Shown: in pieces, positions 1 through 7,532 of the stretch | How positions within the stretch are numbered: the first letter of the stretch is position 1 | Layout of the letters: every line of letters starts with the position of its first letter | Source of the DNA: Kangiella sp. | GTDB taxonomy: Bacteria; Pseudomonadota; Gammaproteobacteria; Enterobacterales; Kangiellaceae | Assembly: GCA_026195755.1 (NCBI GenBank) | Contig: JAPHRL010000209.1 | Coordinates: forward strand, 1-9,328 | Direction of reading: 5' to 3' | Length of the DNA: 9,328 nucleotides | Translations under genes and position numbers: made by a program | The notes under the pieces: model-generated | Databases searched by the model: none | Seen by the model: only the letters and a program-made list of their open reading frames with translations | Told to the model about the DNA's origin: nothing

Positions 1-525
1 AGCACCATCATGCTTGGGGTGCTTCATCAATACTAGATTAATATGGCGCTCTGCTGCTTGATATCCGGCTTGAAGTTCGGCCTCAAGAAAATATTGAGCG
101 ACCTGTAAACGATTGGAGTCCGTCGGTTCAAGACTGATAGCTCGTACAAAAGCTTGGTCAGCTTCTTCAACCTCGCCAAATCTTAAAAAGATTTGTCCAA
201 GCTGCAACCATTTCTCTTTATTTTCAGGATCCAGCTCGCTGCGCAAGCGTAACTCGGTTAAGAACTCAAGCGCGGTAATTTCTTTTTCCTGAGCTTTTCC
301 AGCTAGTTCAACGATCGAAAGCTGGGCAAAGGATTGATGCTTGTCGGTTAGCTGTCTAAGGTCCGCATGAGCGCCAAGCTTGAAATAGATGAACAAGCTC
401 AAACAGCCACTTACCAACAACATGCTGACATAAAGTAGCTTCCTATTTGAACCTTTGAAGACCCCATTAAATAACCAAGCAGCCCAGGTCAGCACAATCA
501 AGGCCAGTACAATCCAAGCAATCAT
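1..525 (-). CDS. ccmI: CcmI-like cytochrome c biogenesis TPR protein (3' end outside window)
   Basis: The frame opens with ATG at 525 and stays open for 175 codons to the left edge, so the C-terminal part is missing. Residues 2-20 and about 31-49 are hydrophobic and look like two membrane helices joined by a loop of only about 10 residues. The rest should be periplasmic. Residues 103-134 fit the TPR consensus: W106, L109, G110, F113, A122, F126, A129 and P134. More helical TPR-like sequence follows. CcmI binds the apocytochrome C-terminus and presents it to the CcmF/CcmH heme ligation complex. The gene starts 3 nt after the ccmH stop, with an AAGGG ribosome site inside the end of ccmH. Identity rests on position and on the two-helix plus TPR plan. 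The long, charged cytoplasmic loop usual in CcmI is absent, so a related NrfG/CycH-type TPR protein is the alternative. CcmH and CcmI are separate genes here, unlike the fused CcmH of E. coli. Confidence 0.85.
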   Translation of the reverse strand, partial: MIAWIVLALIVLTWAAWLFNGVFKGSNRKLLYVSMLLVSGCLSLFIYFKLGAHADLRQLTDKHQSFAQLSIVELAGKAQEKEITALEFLTELRLRSELDPENKEKWLQLGQIFLRFGEVEEADQAFVRAISLEPTDSNRLQVAQYFLEAELQAGYQAAERHINLVLMKHPKHDGA

Positions 526-528
526 CAG

Positions 529-975
529 TTATTCACCCTTCTCATTTGAATGAGTGTCATTCATTTTAACATCGCCCGTTTCGGGATCGATTGTGCGACG
601 GCCTACTCTTATTACAACAACCACCAGGATTATCAAGAAAATGATCAATGGTGAAAACCAAAGAATATAGTTGGCCGGTTGGACTGGAGGATCGTATAAC
701 ACAAAATCGCCATAACGCTCTTGCATATAGTTTAAAATTTGCCCTTTGGTTTCACCGGCTTTCACTTTCTGCTGAACAATGAAACGCAAGTCCCTCGATA
801 GGGACGCATCCGAGTCAGCAATGGTCTGGTTCTGACATTTAGGGCAACGAAGCTCGCTGATGATTTCATAATACAGCTGTTCTTGTTCTTCATTATCGAA
901 GTCATACGTTTCGATAACCGCCTCAGCAAGCTGGGCGGATAATAAGAGACTAATGGCCAATAGAAATTTCTTCAT
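529..975 (-). CDS. ccmH: Cytochrome c maturation thioredoxin-like protein CcmH
   Basis: A 148-residue periplasm-facing, membrane-anchored oxidoreductase that takes part in reducing the apocytochrome CXXCH thiols before heme attachment. Residues 1-19 form a signal peptide with likely cleavage after AEA. The family motif LRCPKCQNQ lies at 42-50 with redox cysteines C44 and C47, followed by the conserved IADSDA and DLR segments. A single membrane helix spans about 104-123 and a short charged tail is cytoplasmic. The length matches stand-alone CcmH (CycL type), which lacks the TPR half found in E. coli CcmH; that half is the next gene. The ATG overlaps the ccmG stop in an ATGA arrangement (4 nt), and a TGGAGG ribosome site lies 7 nt upstream at 983-988. 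Coupled translation with ccmG is likely. Confidence 0.96.
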   Translation of the reverse strand: MKKFLLAISLLLSAQLAEAVIETYDFDNEEQEQLYYEIISELRCPKCQNQTIADSDASLSRDLRFIVQQKVKAGETKGQILNYMQERYGDFVLYDPPVQPANYILWFSPLIIFLIILVVVVIRVGRRTIDPETGDVKMNDTHSNEKGE

Positions 976-1538
976 TGAGTTGCCTCCACATCGACTAATG
1001 ATGGATCAAGCTCTTTCACTTTCGGCAAAATAACCGTGTTCCATACACGTTCGTCAATAACACCAACGTAGCGATGATGAATGACTCCATCACCATCAAC
1101 AATAAAGGTTTCAGGAGCACCATAAACTCCAAGGTCAATACCAAGAGTTCCATCTTCATCAGCGATTGAGAATAAGTAGGGATCACCGCCTTTATTGAGG
1201 TATTCTAAAGCATCAACTCGCACATCTTTGTAATTTAGTCCAATAATAGGAATCGGGTACTGATTGGCGAATTTAACTAAGTAAGGATGCTCCACATGGC
1301 ATGATACACACCAGGTTGCCCAGACATTGAGCAAGAAAGGCTTTTTCGGCAGGTCTTGATGAGTGAAAGCTTCTTCAGGATTATGCAAATTACTTAAATT
1401 AAATTCTGGCACTTGCTTGCCAATACGTTGCGACGGCAACTCGGTGGGATCGCTGCCTAAAGAAAACCAGAAAACAACAACCAAAGCGGTGAAAATAACG
1501 ATCGGGATCGAAGTAATCAATATTTTTTTATTGGCCAT
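972..1538 (-). CDS. ccmG: Thiol:disulfide interchange protein CcmG (DsbE)
   Basis: A membrane-tethered periplasmic thioredoxin-fold protein that supplies reductant in heme ligation. From the chosen start it has 188 residues, close to the 185 of E. coli CcmG. An N-terminal anchor covers about 5-27. The active site is WCVSC with C77 and C80, within FLLNVWATWC and followed by the EHPYL segment typical of CcmG. The cis-proline region YGAPETF has P142. An ATG at 1583 gives 15 more residues, but they are very basic (KRSLRKRFLRRLF) and would lie inside the ccmF coding region. The ATG at 1538 has a strong GAGGAGG site 9 nt upstream and gives the usual N-terminus, so I prefer it. It overlaps ccmF by 11 nt, and its stop overlaps the ccmH start by 4 nt. 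Confidence 0.95.
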   Translation of the reverse strand: MANKKILITSIPIVIFTALVVVFWFSLGSDPTELPSQRIGKQVPEFNLSNLHNPEEAFTHQDLPKKPFLLNVWATWCVSCHVEHPYLVKFANQYPIPIIGLNYKDVRVDALEYLNKGGDPYLFSIADEDGTLGIDLGVYGAPETFIVDGDGVIHHRYVGVIDERVWNTVILPKVKELDPSLVDVEATQ

Positions 1539-3516
1539 TGGAAACAGCCTCCTCAGAAACCTTTTTCTTAAACTTCTTTTCACGATAACGCTTATCGGTC
1601 ATCGCTAAAATACCACCCAATGCCATGAAGATGGCACCTAACCAAATCCAACGAACAAACGGTTTATAGTAAACACGAATCGCCCAGGCTCCATTATTAA
1701 GCGGCTCACCCATGGCAATATATACATCTCGGAACAGGCCTGGATCAATGGCAGCTTCAGTCATGACCATTTGCGACGCATTATAACGACGTTTTTCAGG
1801 TTTCAATTCCGCAATAAAATCTCCCGAACTTGATACCTCAAAGATCGCTTTTGAAGAAATATAGTTAGGCCCCTGAATATTTTGGAAGTCTTTAAAATAA
1901 ACCGAAACCTCTTCTACTTCGACGGTTTCACCCATCTCGATACGAATATCTTTTTCGATGCTGTAATAGGACGTCAGCACAACTCCCAAGGTTGTAACTG
2001 CCACGCCAATATGTGCTAAAACCATGCCCCAATAACTACGACTGATTTTACGCATACCCGCCCAGCGAGTTTTACCTTTAGCTGATTGCAGCTGAATATA
2101 TTTTATCGTGCCAGCGATAACCCATAAGCCTAAAATGGTTCCGAGAAGCGCCATTGGTTCTAGTGCTTCGAAGGTGAAGCCATTCAAACCAAAAGTTAGG
2201 AGCAAGGCCAACACAACACAGCTGACAAACCACCAGATGTATTTCTTAAGCAGCATCGGCAAGTCATCTTTTTTCCAATTAATCTGCTGGCCCAACGGCA
2301 TCAAAAGCAAAATAGGAATAAAGAACACCGAGAACATCAGATTGAAATAAGGAGGTCCCACCGATGACTTACCATCGGTGAAGGCTTCAACCATCAAAGG
2401 ATGCAAAGTTCCGACCAAAACAACGAATGTTGATACTGCCAATAACGCATTGTTAAACAATATGGCAATTTCTCTGGAAACAAGCGTGTAGTTTGATTTT
2501 GAGCGTACCTTGCTTGATTGAATGGCATACAGTATTAATGAGGCGCCCACTACAATCGCTAGAAACACCAGAATAAACTTACCCCGAACCGGGTCATTAG
2601 CAAAGGCATGCACAGAGGTAAGCACACCAGAACGAACCAAAAAGGTTCCTAGCAAACTTAAAGAAAACGTTAAAATGGCCAGCAACACAGTCCAGGACTT
2701 GAATGCTCCACGTTTTTCCGTCGCTGCCAAGGAATGAATCAATGCAGTCCCGGCCAGCCATGGTAAGAAAGATGCATTTTCAACCGGGTCCCAGAACCAC
2801 CAGCCACCCCAGCCTAGCTCATAATAGGCCCACCAGCTACCCAGTGCGATACCTAGCGTCATAAAAATCCAGGCTACTGTGGTCCATGGGCGTGACCACT
2901 TAGCCCACTGATGATCTAACTTACCTTGCAATAAACCGGCGATAGCAAATGCAAACACCACCGAAAAGCCCACATAACCCATATACAGCATAGGCGGATG
3001 AACGATCAGACCAAAGTCCTGCAGTAGAGGGTTTAAGTCAGCGCCATCAATTGGAATAAAGGGTAAAGTCCGCTCGAAAGGATTTGAGGTGAATAAGGTA
3101 AAGGAAATAAAGCCAACTGCAATCAATCCCATAACGCCAAGCACGCGTGCAGTCATTTCAGCAGGTAAGGATTTACTGAAGCTGGATACCGCAAAAATCC
3201 AACCGGTAAGAATCAGAACCCAAAGCAATAGGGAGCCTTCATGCGATCCCCATACTGCAGAAATACGGTAATAAATAGGAAGCTGGGTGTTGGAATGATT
3301 AGCAACATAAGCTACCGAAAAATCATTCTGGATAAAGGCGATAGTCAGGCAGACAAAACTGACCAGCATTAATAAGAAGATGCTGGTTGACGCTCGGTGC
3401 GCAAATTGGATCAAGCCTTTGTGATTGGTGTGAGCACCATAAAATGGCAAAGTGCCTAACAAAATGGCGTTAATAAACGCCAATATAAGAAAGAAGTTAC
3501 CGAGTTCAGGTATCAA
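1528..3516 (-). CDS. ccmF: Heme lyase subunit CcmF
   Basis: A large polytopic inner-membrane protein of 662 residues (E. coli CcmF is about 647) that takes heme from holo-CcmE and attaches it to reduced apocytochrome c. Many hydrophobic segments suggest about 15 membrane helices. The WWD heme-handling motif WGGWWFWDPVEN lies at 236-247. The conserved histidines are present: H173 in VHPPMLY and H303 in SVHAFA flank the WWD domain, and H261 and H502 match the positions known to bind the transmembrane b heme (H261 and H491 in E. coli). A soluble periplasmic domain of about 520-620 precedes the last helix. The start codon is TTG at 3516, giving the family-typical MIPELG N-terminus. An AGG-containing site upstream is weak. 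The gene begins 11 nt after the ccmE stop, and its 3' end overlaps ccmG. Confidence 0.97.
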   Translation of the reverse strand: MIPELGNFFLILAFINAILLGTLPFYGAHTNHKGLIQFAHRASTSIFLLMLVSFVCLTIAFIQNDFSVAYVANHSNTQLPIYYRISAVWGSHEGSLLLWVLILTGWIFAVSSFSKSLPAEMTARVLGVMGLIAVGFISFTLFTSNPFERTLPFIPIDGADLNPLLQDFGLIVHPPMLYMGYVGFSVVFAFAIAGLLQGKLDHQWAKWSRPWTTVAWIFMTLGIALGSWWAYYELGWGGWWFWDPVENASFLPWLAGTALIHSLAATEKRGAFKSWTVLLAILTFSLSLLGTFLVRSGVLTSVHAFANDPVRGKFILVFLAIVVGASLILYAIQSSKVRSKSNYTLVSREIAILFNNALLAVSTFVVLVGTLHPLMVEAFTDGKSSVGPPYFNLMFSVFFIPILLLMPLGQQINWKKDDLPMLLKKYIWWFVSCVVLALLLTFGLNGFTFEALEPMALLGTILGLWVIAGTIKYIQLQSAKGKTRWAGMRKISRSYWGMVLAHIGVAVTTLGVVLTSYYSIEKDIRIEMGETVEVEEVSVYFKDFQNIQGPNYISSKAIFEVSSSGDFIAELKPEKRRYNASQMVMTEAAIDPGLFRDVYIAMGEPLNNGAWAIRVYYKPFVRWIWLGAIFMALGGILAMTDKRYREKKFKKKVSEEAVSNGQ
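1548..1554 (-). promoter_or_regulatory. Ribosome binding site that sets the ccmG start
   Basis: GAGGAGG on the minus strand lies inside the end of ccmF, 9 nt before the ATG at 1538. It favours that codon over the upstream in-frame ATG at 1583. Confidence 0.8.
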
Positions 3517-3527
3517 GGGAAAACCTA

Positions 3528-4007
3528 CTAGTATTTGTCTGAAGGTTGTTTAGATTCGTCACCATCACGTGGCTGCATCGGATGGCCATATTTTTGTAGC
3601 GATGCTTCTACTTCTGGTGGCATGTAAGTCTCATCGTGTTTTGCTAACACCTTAGTCGCGACCAGCTTATTCTGATCCACCAACTGCCCCTCTGCAATCA
3701 CACCCTGCCCTTCCTTAAACATATCAGGCAGGATATTGTCATAACTAATAATCATCTGGCTCTGATTGTCAGTGATTTTAAACTCCACATAGAGCCTTTC
3801 ACCTGAGCGCTCAATTGACCCAGGAACCACTAAGCCACCAACACGAATAGTTTTATTTAAAGGGGCATTACCTTCTTTAACTTCAGTAGGAGCGTAGAAA
3901 TGATTAATGTTTTCAGTCAAGGCGTAGAGGATCAGGGCAACGGCACCGGACAATAAAGCCAGTCCAGAGATGATAGCGATGAGTTTGTTACGACGATGTG
4001 CTTTCAT
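3528..4007 (-). CDS. ccmE: Periplasmic heme chaperone CcmE
   Basis: A 159-residue membrane-anchored OB-fold protein that carries heme covalently from the CcmABCD complex to CcmF. The positively charged N-terminus is followed by one helix at about 9-30. The rest is periplasmic and beta-rich, including VGGLVVPGS at 57-64 and FKITD at 76-80. The heme-binding segment LAKHDETYMPPEV at 121-133 contains H124, the residue that forms the covalent bond to the heme vinyl group, and Y128, the axial ligand. This is the HXXXY type, not the rarer CXXXY variant. The flexible C-terminal tail is polar, as in the family. It starts 7 nt after ccmD with an AAGAG site close to the ATG. Confidence 0.97.
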   Translation of the reverse strand: MKAHRRNKLIAIISGLALLSGAVALILYALTENINHFYAPTEVKEGNAPLNKTIRVGGLVVPGSIERSGERLYVEFKITDNQSQMIISYDNILPDMFKEGQGVIAEGQLVDQNKLVATKVLAKHDETYMPPEVEASLQKYGHPMQPRDGDESKQPSDKY

Positions 4008-4014
4008 AAATCTC

Positions 4015-4239
4015 TTAATCTCGCGATTCGTTTTTTTCGACTTTTAATTTGCGCGCTCTGGGCCGAACAGTATTCGAATCACTGGAATTGAGCTCAGATT
4101 TTACTTGGCTACGCAGAGATTTCAATAAATATCGGAACCAATAGAAGATGCCTAATAATACGATAAAGGTCATTAGATAACTGGACCAGACATAGGCGCC
4201 ATGCTTGCCCATAAAGATCAACTCATGAAAACTATTCAT
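4015..4239 (-). CDS. ccmD: Heme exporter accessory protein CcmD
   Basis: A 74-residue single-helix membrane protein (E. coli CcmD has 69). CcmD is needed for release of holo-CcmE from the CcmABC complex. The family signature is clear: FMGKHGAYVWSSY at 9-21, corresponding to the usual F-MGGHG-YVW-Y, then a hydrophobic helix to about 38. The cytoplasmic tail is highly charged, with RPRARKLK at 59-66. The ATG follows the ccmC stop with no gap, and a GAGGTG site lies 5 nt upstream at 4245-4250, within the end of ccmC. Translation is probably coupled to ccmC. Confidence 0.95.
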   Translation of the reverse strand: MNSFHELIFMGKHGAYVWSSYLMTFIVLLGIFYWFRYLLKSLRSQVKSELNSSDSNTVRPRARKLKVEKNESRD

Positions 4240-5007
4240 TTATACACCTCGCTTCTGCGCCTTTTGCTCGGTAGCCCAATCGGCAACCCAACGCGACTTT
4301 TGCTCACGCATCAAAATTTCTACTCGCAAACGCATTATCACTAGACCAATAAACAACAAATAGAAAGCGCCAATCATGGTAAACAATGGTACTTGGAACT
4401 CAGGAGCCAAAGCACCTTTTTGGGTCACCGAATAGCCCTGATGCAGTGTGTTCCACCACTTTACCGAGAAATAGATGATGGGCACATTAATGACGCCGAC
4501 AATTGCCAGAACTGCGGCCGCTTTGTCCGCTTTAGCACGCTCAGCAAATGATGAATGCAAGGCGATAAAGCCCAGATACAAGAACAACAATAATAATTCA
4601 GAGGTCAGGCGCGCATCCCACTCCCACCAAGTGCCCCAGGTAGGCTTACCCCAGACTGCACCAGTGAATAGCGCAATAAAGGTCATGGCGGCACCAATCG
4701 GCGCTATTGCGCGCGACGCAGCGAAGGCCATTTTCATTTTCCAGACCAGGCCTATGGTTGATGCTATTGCCATCGCAACATAGCCGATCATGGATAAAGC
4801 GGCGGCAGGAACATGGATATACATGATTCGAACGGTATGGCCCTGCCCCTGGCGAGCTTCAATCGGCGAAGCCCATAATGAGTAATATAAGCCAACCGCT
4901 AATAAAATCAGCGTGCCAGCCCAAATCCAGGGAAGCCATTTAGCGGATTTTTCGAAGAACCATTTAGGGGAACCGAGTTGATGAAACCAACGCCAACGAG
5001 AAGCCAT
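4240..5007 (-). CDS. ccmC: Heme-handling membrane protein CcmC
   Basis: A 255-residue protein with six predicted membrane helices that presents heme to CcmE and is required for the covalent heme bond on CcmE. The tryptophan-rich WWD motif is WGTWWEWDARL at 124-134. The two external histidines that ligand heme are H65 in MYIHVPAA and H189 in NTLHQG, matching H60 and H184 of the E. coli protein. The N-terminal 30 residues are rich in tryptophan, as is common in gammaproteobacterial CcmC. The gap from ccmB is 59 nt, the widest within the ccm cluster. I see only a weak AGG ribosome site and no convincing promoter in it. The coding end abuts ccmD directly. Confidence 0.97.
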   Translation of the reverse strand: MASRWRWFHQLGSPKWFFEKSAKWLPWIWAGTLILLAVGLYYSLWASPIEARQGQGHTVRIMYIHVPAAALSMIGYVAMAIASTIGLVWKMKMAFAASRAIAPIGAAMTFIALFTGAVWGKPTWGTWWEWDARLTSELLLLFLYLGFIALHSSFAERAKADKAAAVLAIVGVINVPIIYFSVKWWNTLHQGYSVTQKGALAPEFQVPLFTMIGAFYLLFIGLVIMRLRVEILMREQKSRWVADWATEQKAQKRGV

Positions 5008-5066
5008 TAATTGTAAACCTATTATCAGTCAGTCTTTAATTGAATTGGCAGTCGCTTATGGTCAAG

Positions 5067-5738
5067 CTAACTTACCGAAATTTTCAATGCGCGCCCTGCT
5101 GCAAAAGGACTCATAACCAGCGCAATCATTAACAATGCAGCTAAAATCGCAAGTTGGCCATTATAGCTGAAATTTTCCAGCGATGCTGTAACTGTTGAAG
5201 TGCCAAAAATCAAAATCGGCACGTACAAAGGCAACACCAGAACCGCGACTAGCATCCCATTACGATTAGCAGCTAGCGCTAAACTCATGCCCACCGCACC
5301 AATCAAGCATAGTGTTGGTGTTCCCAGCAATAAGCTCAACATCAGAACCCAAGTATGATTGGAATCGATAAAGCCATGGTTGATCTGCATCAAAATACCG
5401 AGCAATGGTGAGACGATCACTAAAGGCAAGCCGGTTAACAACCAGTGGGCCAGTATTTTTGCACTGGCAACCTGCGTCGGCCCAGCAATCAACAGAGTTT
5501 GCTCCAGTGAGCCATCCTGATAATCGCTACGATAAAACTGCTCAAGCGATAACAGGGTTGCTAATAAAGCGGCCACCCAAATAATGCCCGGAGCAATCTT
5601 TTGCAAAGTTGGCGCCTCGGGACTCACACCAAAAGGAAACAAGCTAACCACCATGACAAAGAAAAACAGCGGAATAACGATTCCAATCCAATTACGGCGA
5701 GCTACCATTAACTCTTTTTTCAACAAGGCGCGAAACAT
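5067..5738 (-). CDS. ccmB: Heme exporter ABC permease subunit CcmB
   Basis: A 223-residue permease with six hydrophobic segments at about 18-36, 49-65, 95-117, 129-153, 161-180 and 194-216. It matches the E. coli CcmB length of 220. The conserved cytoplasmic motif RSDYQDGSLEQTLL at 70-83 and the GTPTL turn at 139-143 identify the family. It pairs with CcmA; the complex is thought to use ATP to free holo-CcmE from CcmC and CcmD, not simply to export heme. The ATG shares one base with the ccmA stop (TGATG), so translation is coupled. An AGGGA site lies about 10 nt upstream, within ccmA. Confidence 0.96.
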   Translation of the reverse strand: MFRALLKKELMVARRNWIGIVIPLFFFVMVVSLFPFGVSPEAPTLQKIAPGIIWVAALLATLLSLEQFYRSDYQDGSLEQTLLIAGPTQVASAKILAHWLLTGLPLVIVSPLLGILMQINHGFIDSNHTWVLMLSLLLGTPTLCLIGAVGMSLALAANRNGMLVAVLVLPLYVPILIFGTSTVTASLENFSYNGQLAILAALLMIALVMSPFAAGRALKISVS

Positions 5739-6364
5739 CAGTGTTCAATCCCTATTCGTTGGTCAATAGCCAGCTCTTCGATTTCGTGATGCGAGGTAAA
5801 TAGCACCGTCCCGCCTTGCTTGGCAAATTCCTGAATCAACAAAGCCAGCCAATGACGCGTCGCTTTATCTAGATTGACAAAGGGTTCATCCAGAATCCAG
5901 ATTTTCGCTGGCTCAATGACCAGTCGGCATAAAGCAACTTTGTGTTGCTGCCCAGCAGACAATTCGGCAAAACGACGATTTTGCAGTTGAGCAATCCCCA
6001 GCTGCGAAGTCGCATCATCAATCAGTGACTTGGGATCTTTTATGCCACGCAAGCGTGCATAAAAGCTCAGATTTTCGAGAATAGTCAGCTCCGCCTTCAT
6101 GGATAAGGCATGAGCCAGAAAGATAAGATCTTGAAAGTATTCAGAATCAAGGCTGGTGATAGGCTGGCCATTCCAATAAATTTTGCCGCTGTCAGCCTGT
6201 AATAGACCCGATAAGCAACGCATCAAACTGGTTTTGCCAGAACCATTTTCACCATAAAGATAGGTAATAGTCGAAGGCGCCAACTCAAGTTCAGCGCCTT
6301 CCAACAAAACGTGCTCAGCACGCGATATGGTCAAATCAGAGGCCAGTAAGCCTTTGTTTGTCAT
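5738..6364 (-). CDS. ccmA: Cytochrome c biogenesis ABC ATPase CcmA
   Basis: A 208-residue cytoplasmic ATP-binding subunit, the usual size for CcmA. Walker A is GENGSGKTS at 38-46, the ABC signature is LSAGQQ at 135-140 (the form typical of CcmA, against the common LSGGQ), Walker B is IWILDEP at 155-161, and the H-loop histidine falls in SHH at 191-193. It partners CcmB. ccmA begins 8 nt after the leuB stop, and its AAGGG ribosome site overlaps the last codon region of leuB. This packing suggests transcription together with leuB. The stop overlaps the ccmB start by one base. Confidence 0.97.
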   Translation of the reverse strand: MTNKGLLASDLTISRAEHVLLEGAELELAPSTITYLYGENGSGKTSLMRCLSGLLQADSGKIYWNGQPITSLDSEYFQDLIFLAHALSMKAELTILENLSFYARLRGIKDPKSLIDDATSQLGIAQLQNRRFAELSAGQQHKVALCRLVIEPAKIWILDEPFVNLDKATRHWLALLIQEFAKQGGTVLFTSHHEIEELAIDQRIGIEH

Positions 6365-6372
6365 AATGACCC

Positions 6373-7449
6373 TTATTTCAGAGCAGCTAACGCTGCATCG
6401 CCCATTTCACTGGTCGATACCAATTTCATGCCGTCAGTATAAATGTCACCAGTGCGGTAACCTTGATCCAGGACAGTAGAAACCGCATTATCAATTTTAT
6501 CGGCCAAGGCTTCTTCGCCAAAGCTGTGACGTAGCATCATCGAAACCGACAAAATAGTCGCTAATGGATTCGCTTTATTCTGACCTGCGATATCCGGCGC
6601 ACTACCATGAATCGGCTCATACATTCCTTTACCGTTAGCATCCAAACTGGCGGATGGCAGCATACCGATCGAACCGGTCAACATAGCAGCACAATCTGAC
6701 AGAATATCACCGAACATATTGCCGGTTACCATCACATCGAACTGCTTCGGCGCACGCACTAACTGCATAGCCGCGTTATCCACATACATATGCGTCAACT
6801 CAACTTCAGGGTATTCCTTGCCCACACGGATCATCACTTCACGCCATAGTTCAGTCACTTCAAGCACATTGGCTTTATCCACTGAACACAAACGCTTATC
6901 ACGCAACATAGCCGCACGGAAAGCTACATGAGCAATACGCTCAATTTCACTTTCGCTGTAAACGTAAGTATTAAACCCTTCGCGCTCACCATTGTCTTTA
7001 GTGCGGATACCGCGAGGTTGACCAAAATAAATACCGCCGGTTAACTCACGAACGATCAACACATCAAGACCAGAAACCAACTCAGGTTTTAAGCTCGAAG
7101 CACTCGCCAATTGTGGATACAAAATCGCAGGACGTAAGTTGCCGAACAACTCTAATTCAGAACGCAGTTTTAACAACGCCTTCTCAGGACGAACCGCAAT
7201 TTCATACTGTTCCCACTTAGGGCCACCAACCGCACCCAATAACACAGAGTCCGCCTGACGCGCCTTCTCAAGCACCTCGTCAGTCAAAGGCACACCATGC
7301 TCATCAAAAGACGAACCGCCCACCAAATCAGACTCATAAGCCATATCCAAACCATGATCAGCAATCAACGCATCCATCACGCGCGTTGCCTGACCCACAA
7401 TCTCCGGACCAATACCATCGCCCGGTAATACCAATACTTTTTTAGTCAT
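6373..7449 (-). CDS. leuB: 3-isopropylmalate dehydrogenase LeuB
   Basis: A 358-residue cytoplasmic enzyme that oxidises and decarboxylates (2R,3S)-3-isopropylmalate to 2-oxoisocaproate with NAD+, the third committed step of leucine synthesis. Motifs in order: LPGDGIGPEI at 8-17; substrate arginines R96 and R106 within the LRSELELFGNLRP stretch; R134 in VRELTGG; K192 in DKANVLE; metal-binding D224, D248 and D252 within MYVDNAAMQL and GDILSDCAAML; and the NAD-binding HGSAPDIAGQ segment at 281-290. The length matches the family. It is separated from leuD by 185 bp containing palindromic repeats and is followed at once by ccmA. The ribosome site is poor (AGAGTAGAG upstream of the ATG), but the start is the family-typical one. 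Confidence 0.98.
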   Translation of the reverse strand: MTKKVLVLPGDGIGPEIVGQATRVMDALIADHGLDMAYESDLVGGSSFDEHGVPLTDEVLEKARQADSVLLGAVGGPKWEQYEIAVRPEKALLKLRSELELFGNLRPAILYPQLASASSLKPELVSGLDVLIVRELTGGIYFGQPRGIRTKDNGEREGFNTYVYSESEIERIAHVAFRAAMLRDKRLCSVDKANVLEVTELWREVMIRVGKEYPEVELTHMYVDNAAMQLVRAPKQFDVMVTGNMFGDILSDCAAMLTGSIGMLPSASLDANGKGMYEPIHGSAPDIAGQNKANPLATILSVSMMLRHSFGEEALADKIDNAVSTVLDQGYRTGDIYTDGMKLVSTSEMGDAALAALK

Positions 7450-7473
7450 CTTGTTACTCTACTCTTTGAGTTT

Positions 7474-7504
7474 TGTAGAACGGTGCGTCGCGACGCACCC
7501 TACA
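7474..7504. repeat. REP-like palindrome upstream of leuB
   Basis: A perfect 18-bp palindrome at 7482-7499 (ggtgcgtcg paired with cgacgcacc) is flanked by a second arm pair, tgtag at 7474-7478 and ctaca at 7500-7504, with a 3-nt bulge on one side. It is GC-rich within AT-rich surroundings. Short, GC-rich, intergenic palindromes of this kind are typical of REP elements. It could also act as a stem in the leuB leader RNA or as an mRNA stabiliser. A repressor operator is possible but has no support. Confidence 0.65.
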
Positions 7505-7532
7505 TTCAAATTTATATGTGTTAAACGCTGGG

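Noticed and set aside
2108..2350. Open frame of 80 codons on the plus strand
   Set aside because: It lies wholly opposite ccmF, has the odd composition of an antisense frame, and has no recognisable domain. The same holds for plus-strand frames at 1363-1608, 2522-2737, 3089-3271, 4475-4783, 5584-5769, 6719-6931, 7701-7889 and 8891-9091.
5008..5066. Promoter in the ccmB-ccmC gap (TTGACC at 5065-5060, GATAAT at 5027-5022)
   Set aside because: The two boxes are 32 or more bases apart, and neither has a matching partner at 16-18 nt spacing.
7511..7516. TATAAA (minus strand) as a -10 box for leuB
   Set aside because: The hexamers 16-18 nt upstream (for example GCAATT) do not resemble a -35 box, so there is no adequate promoter match.
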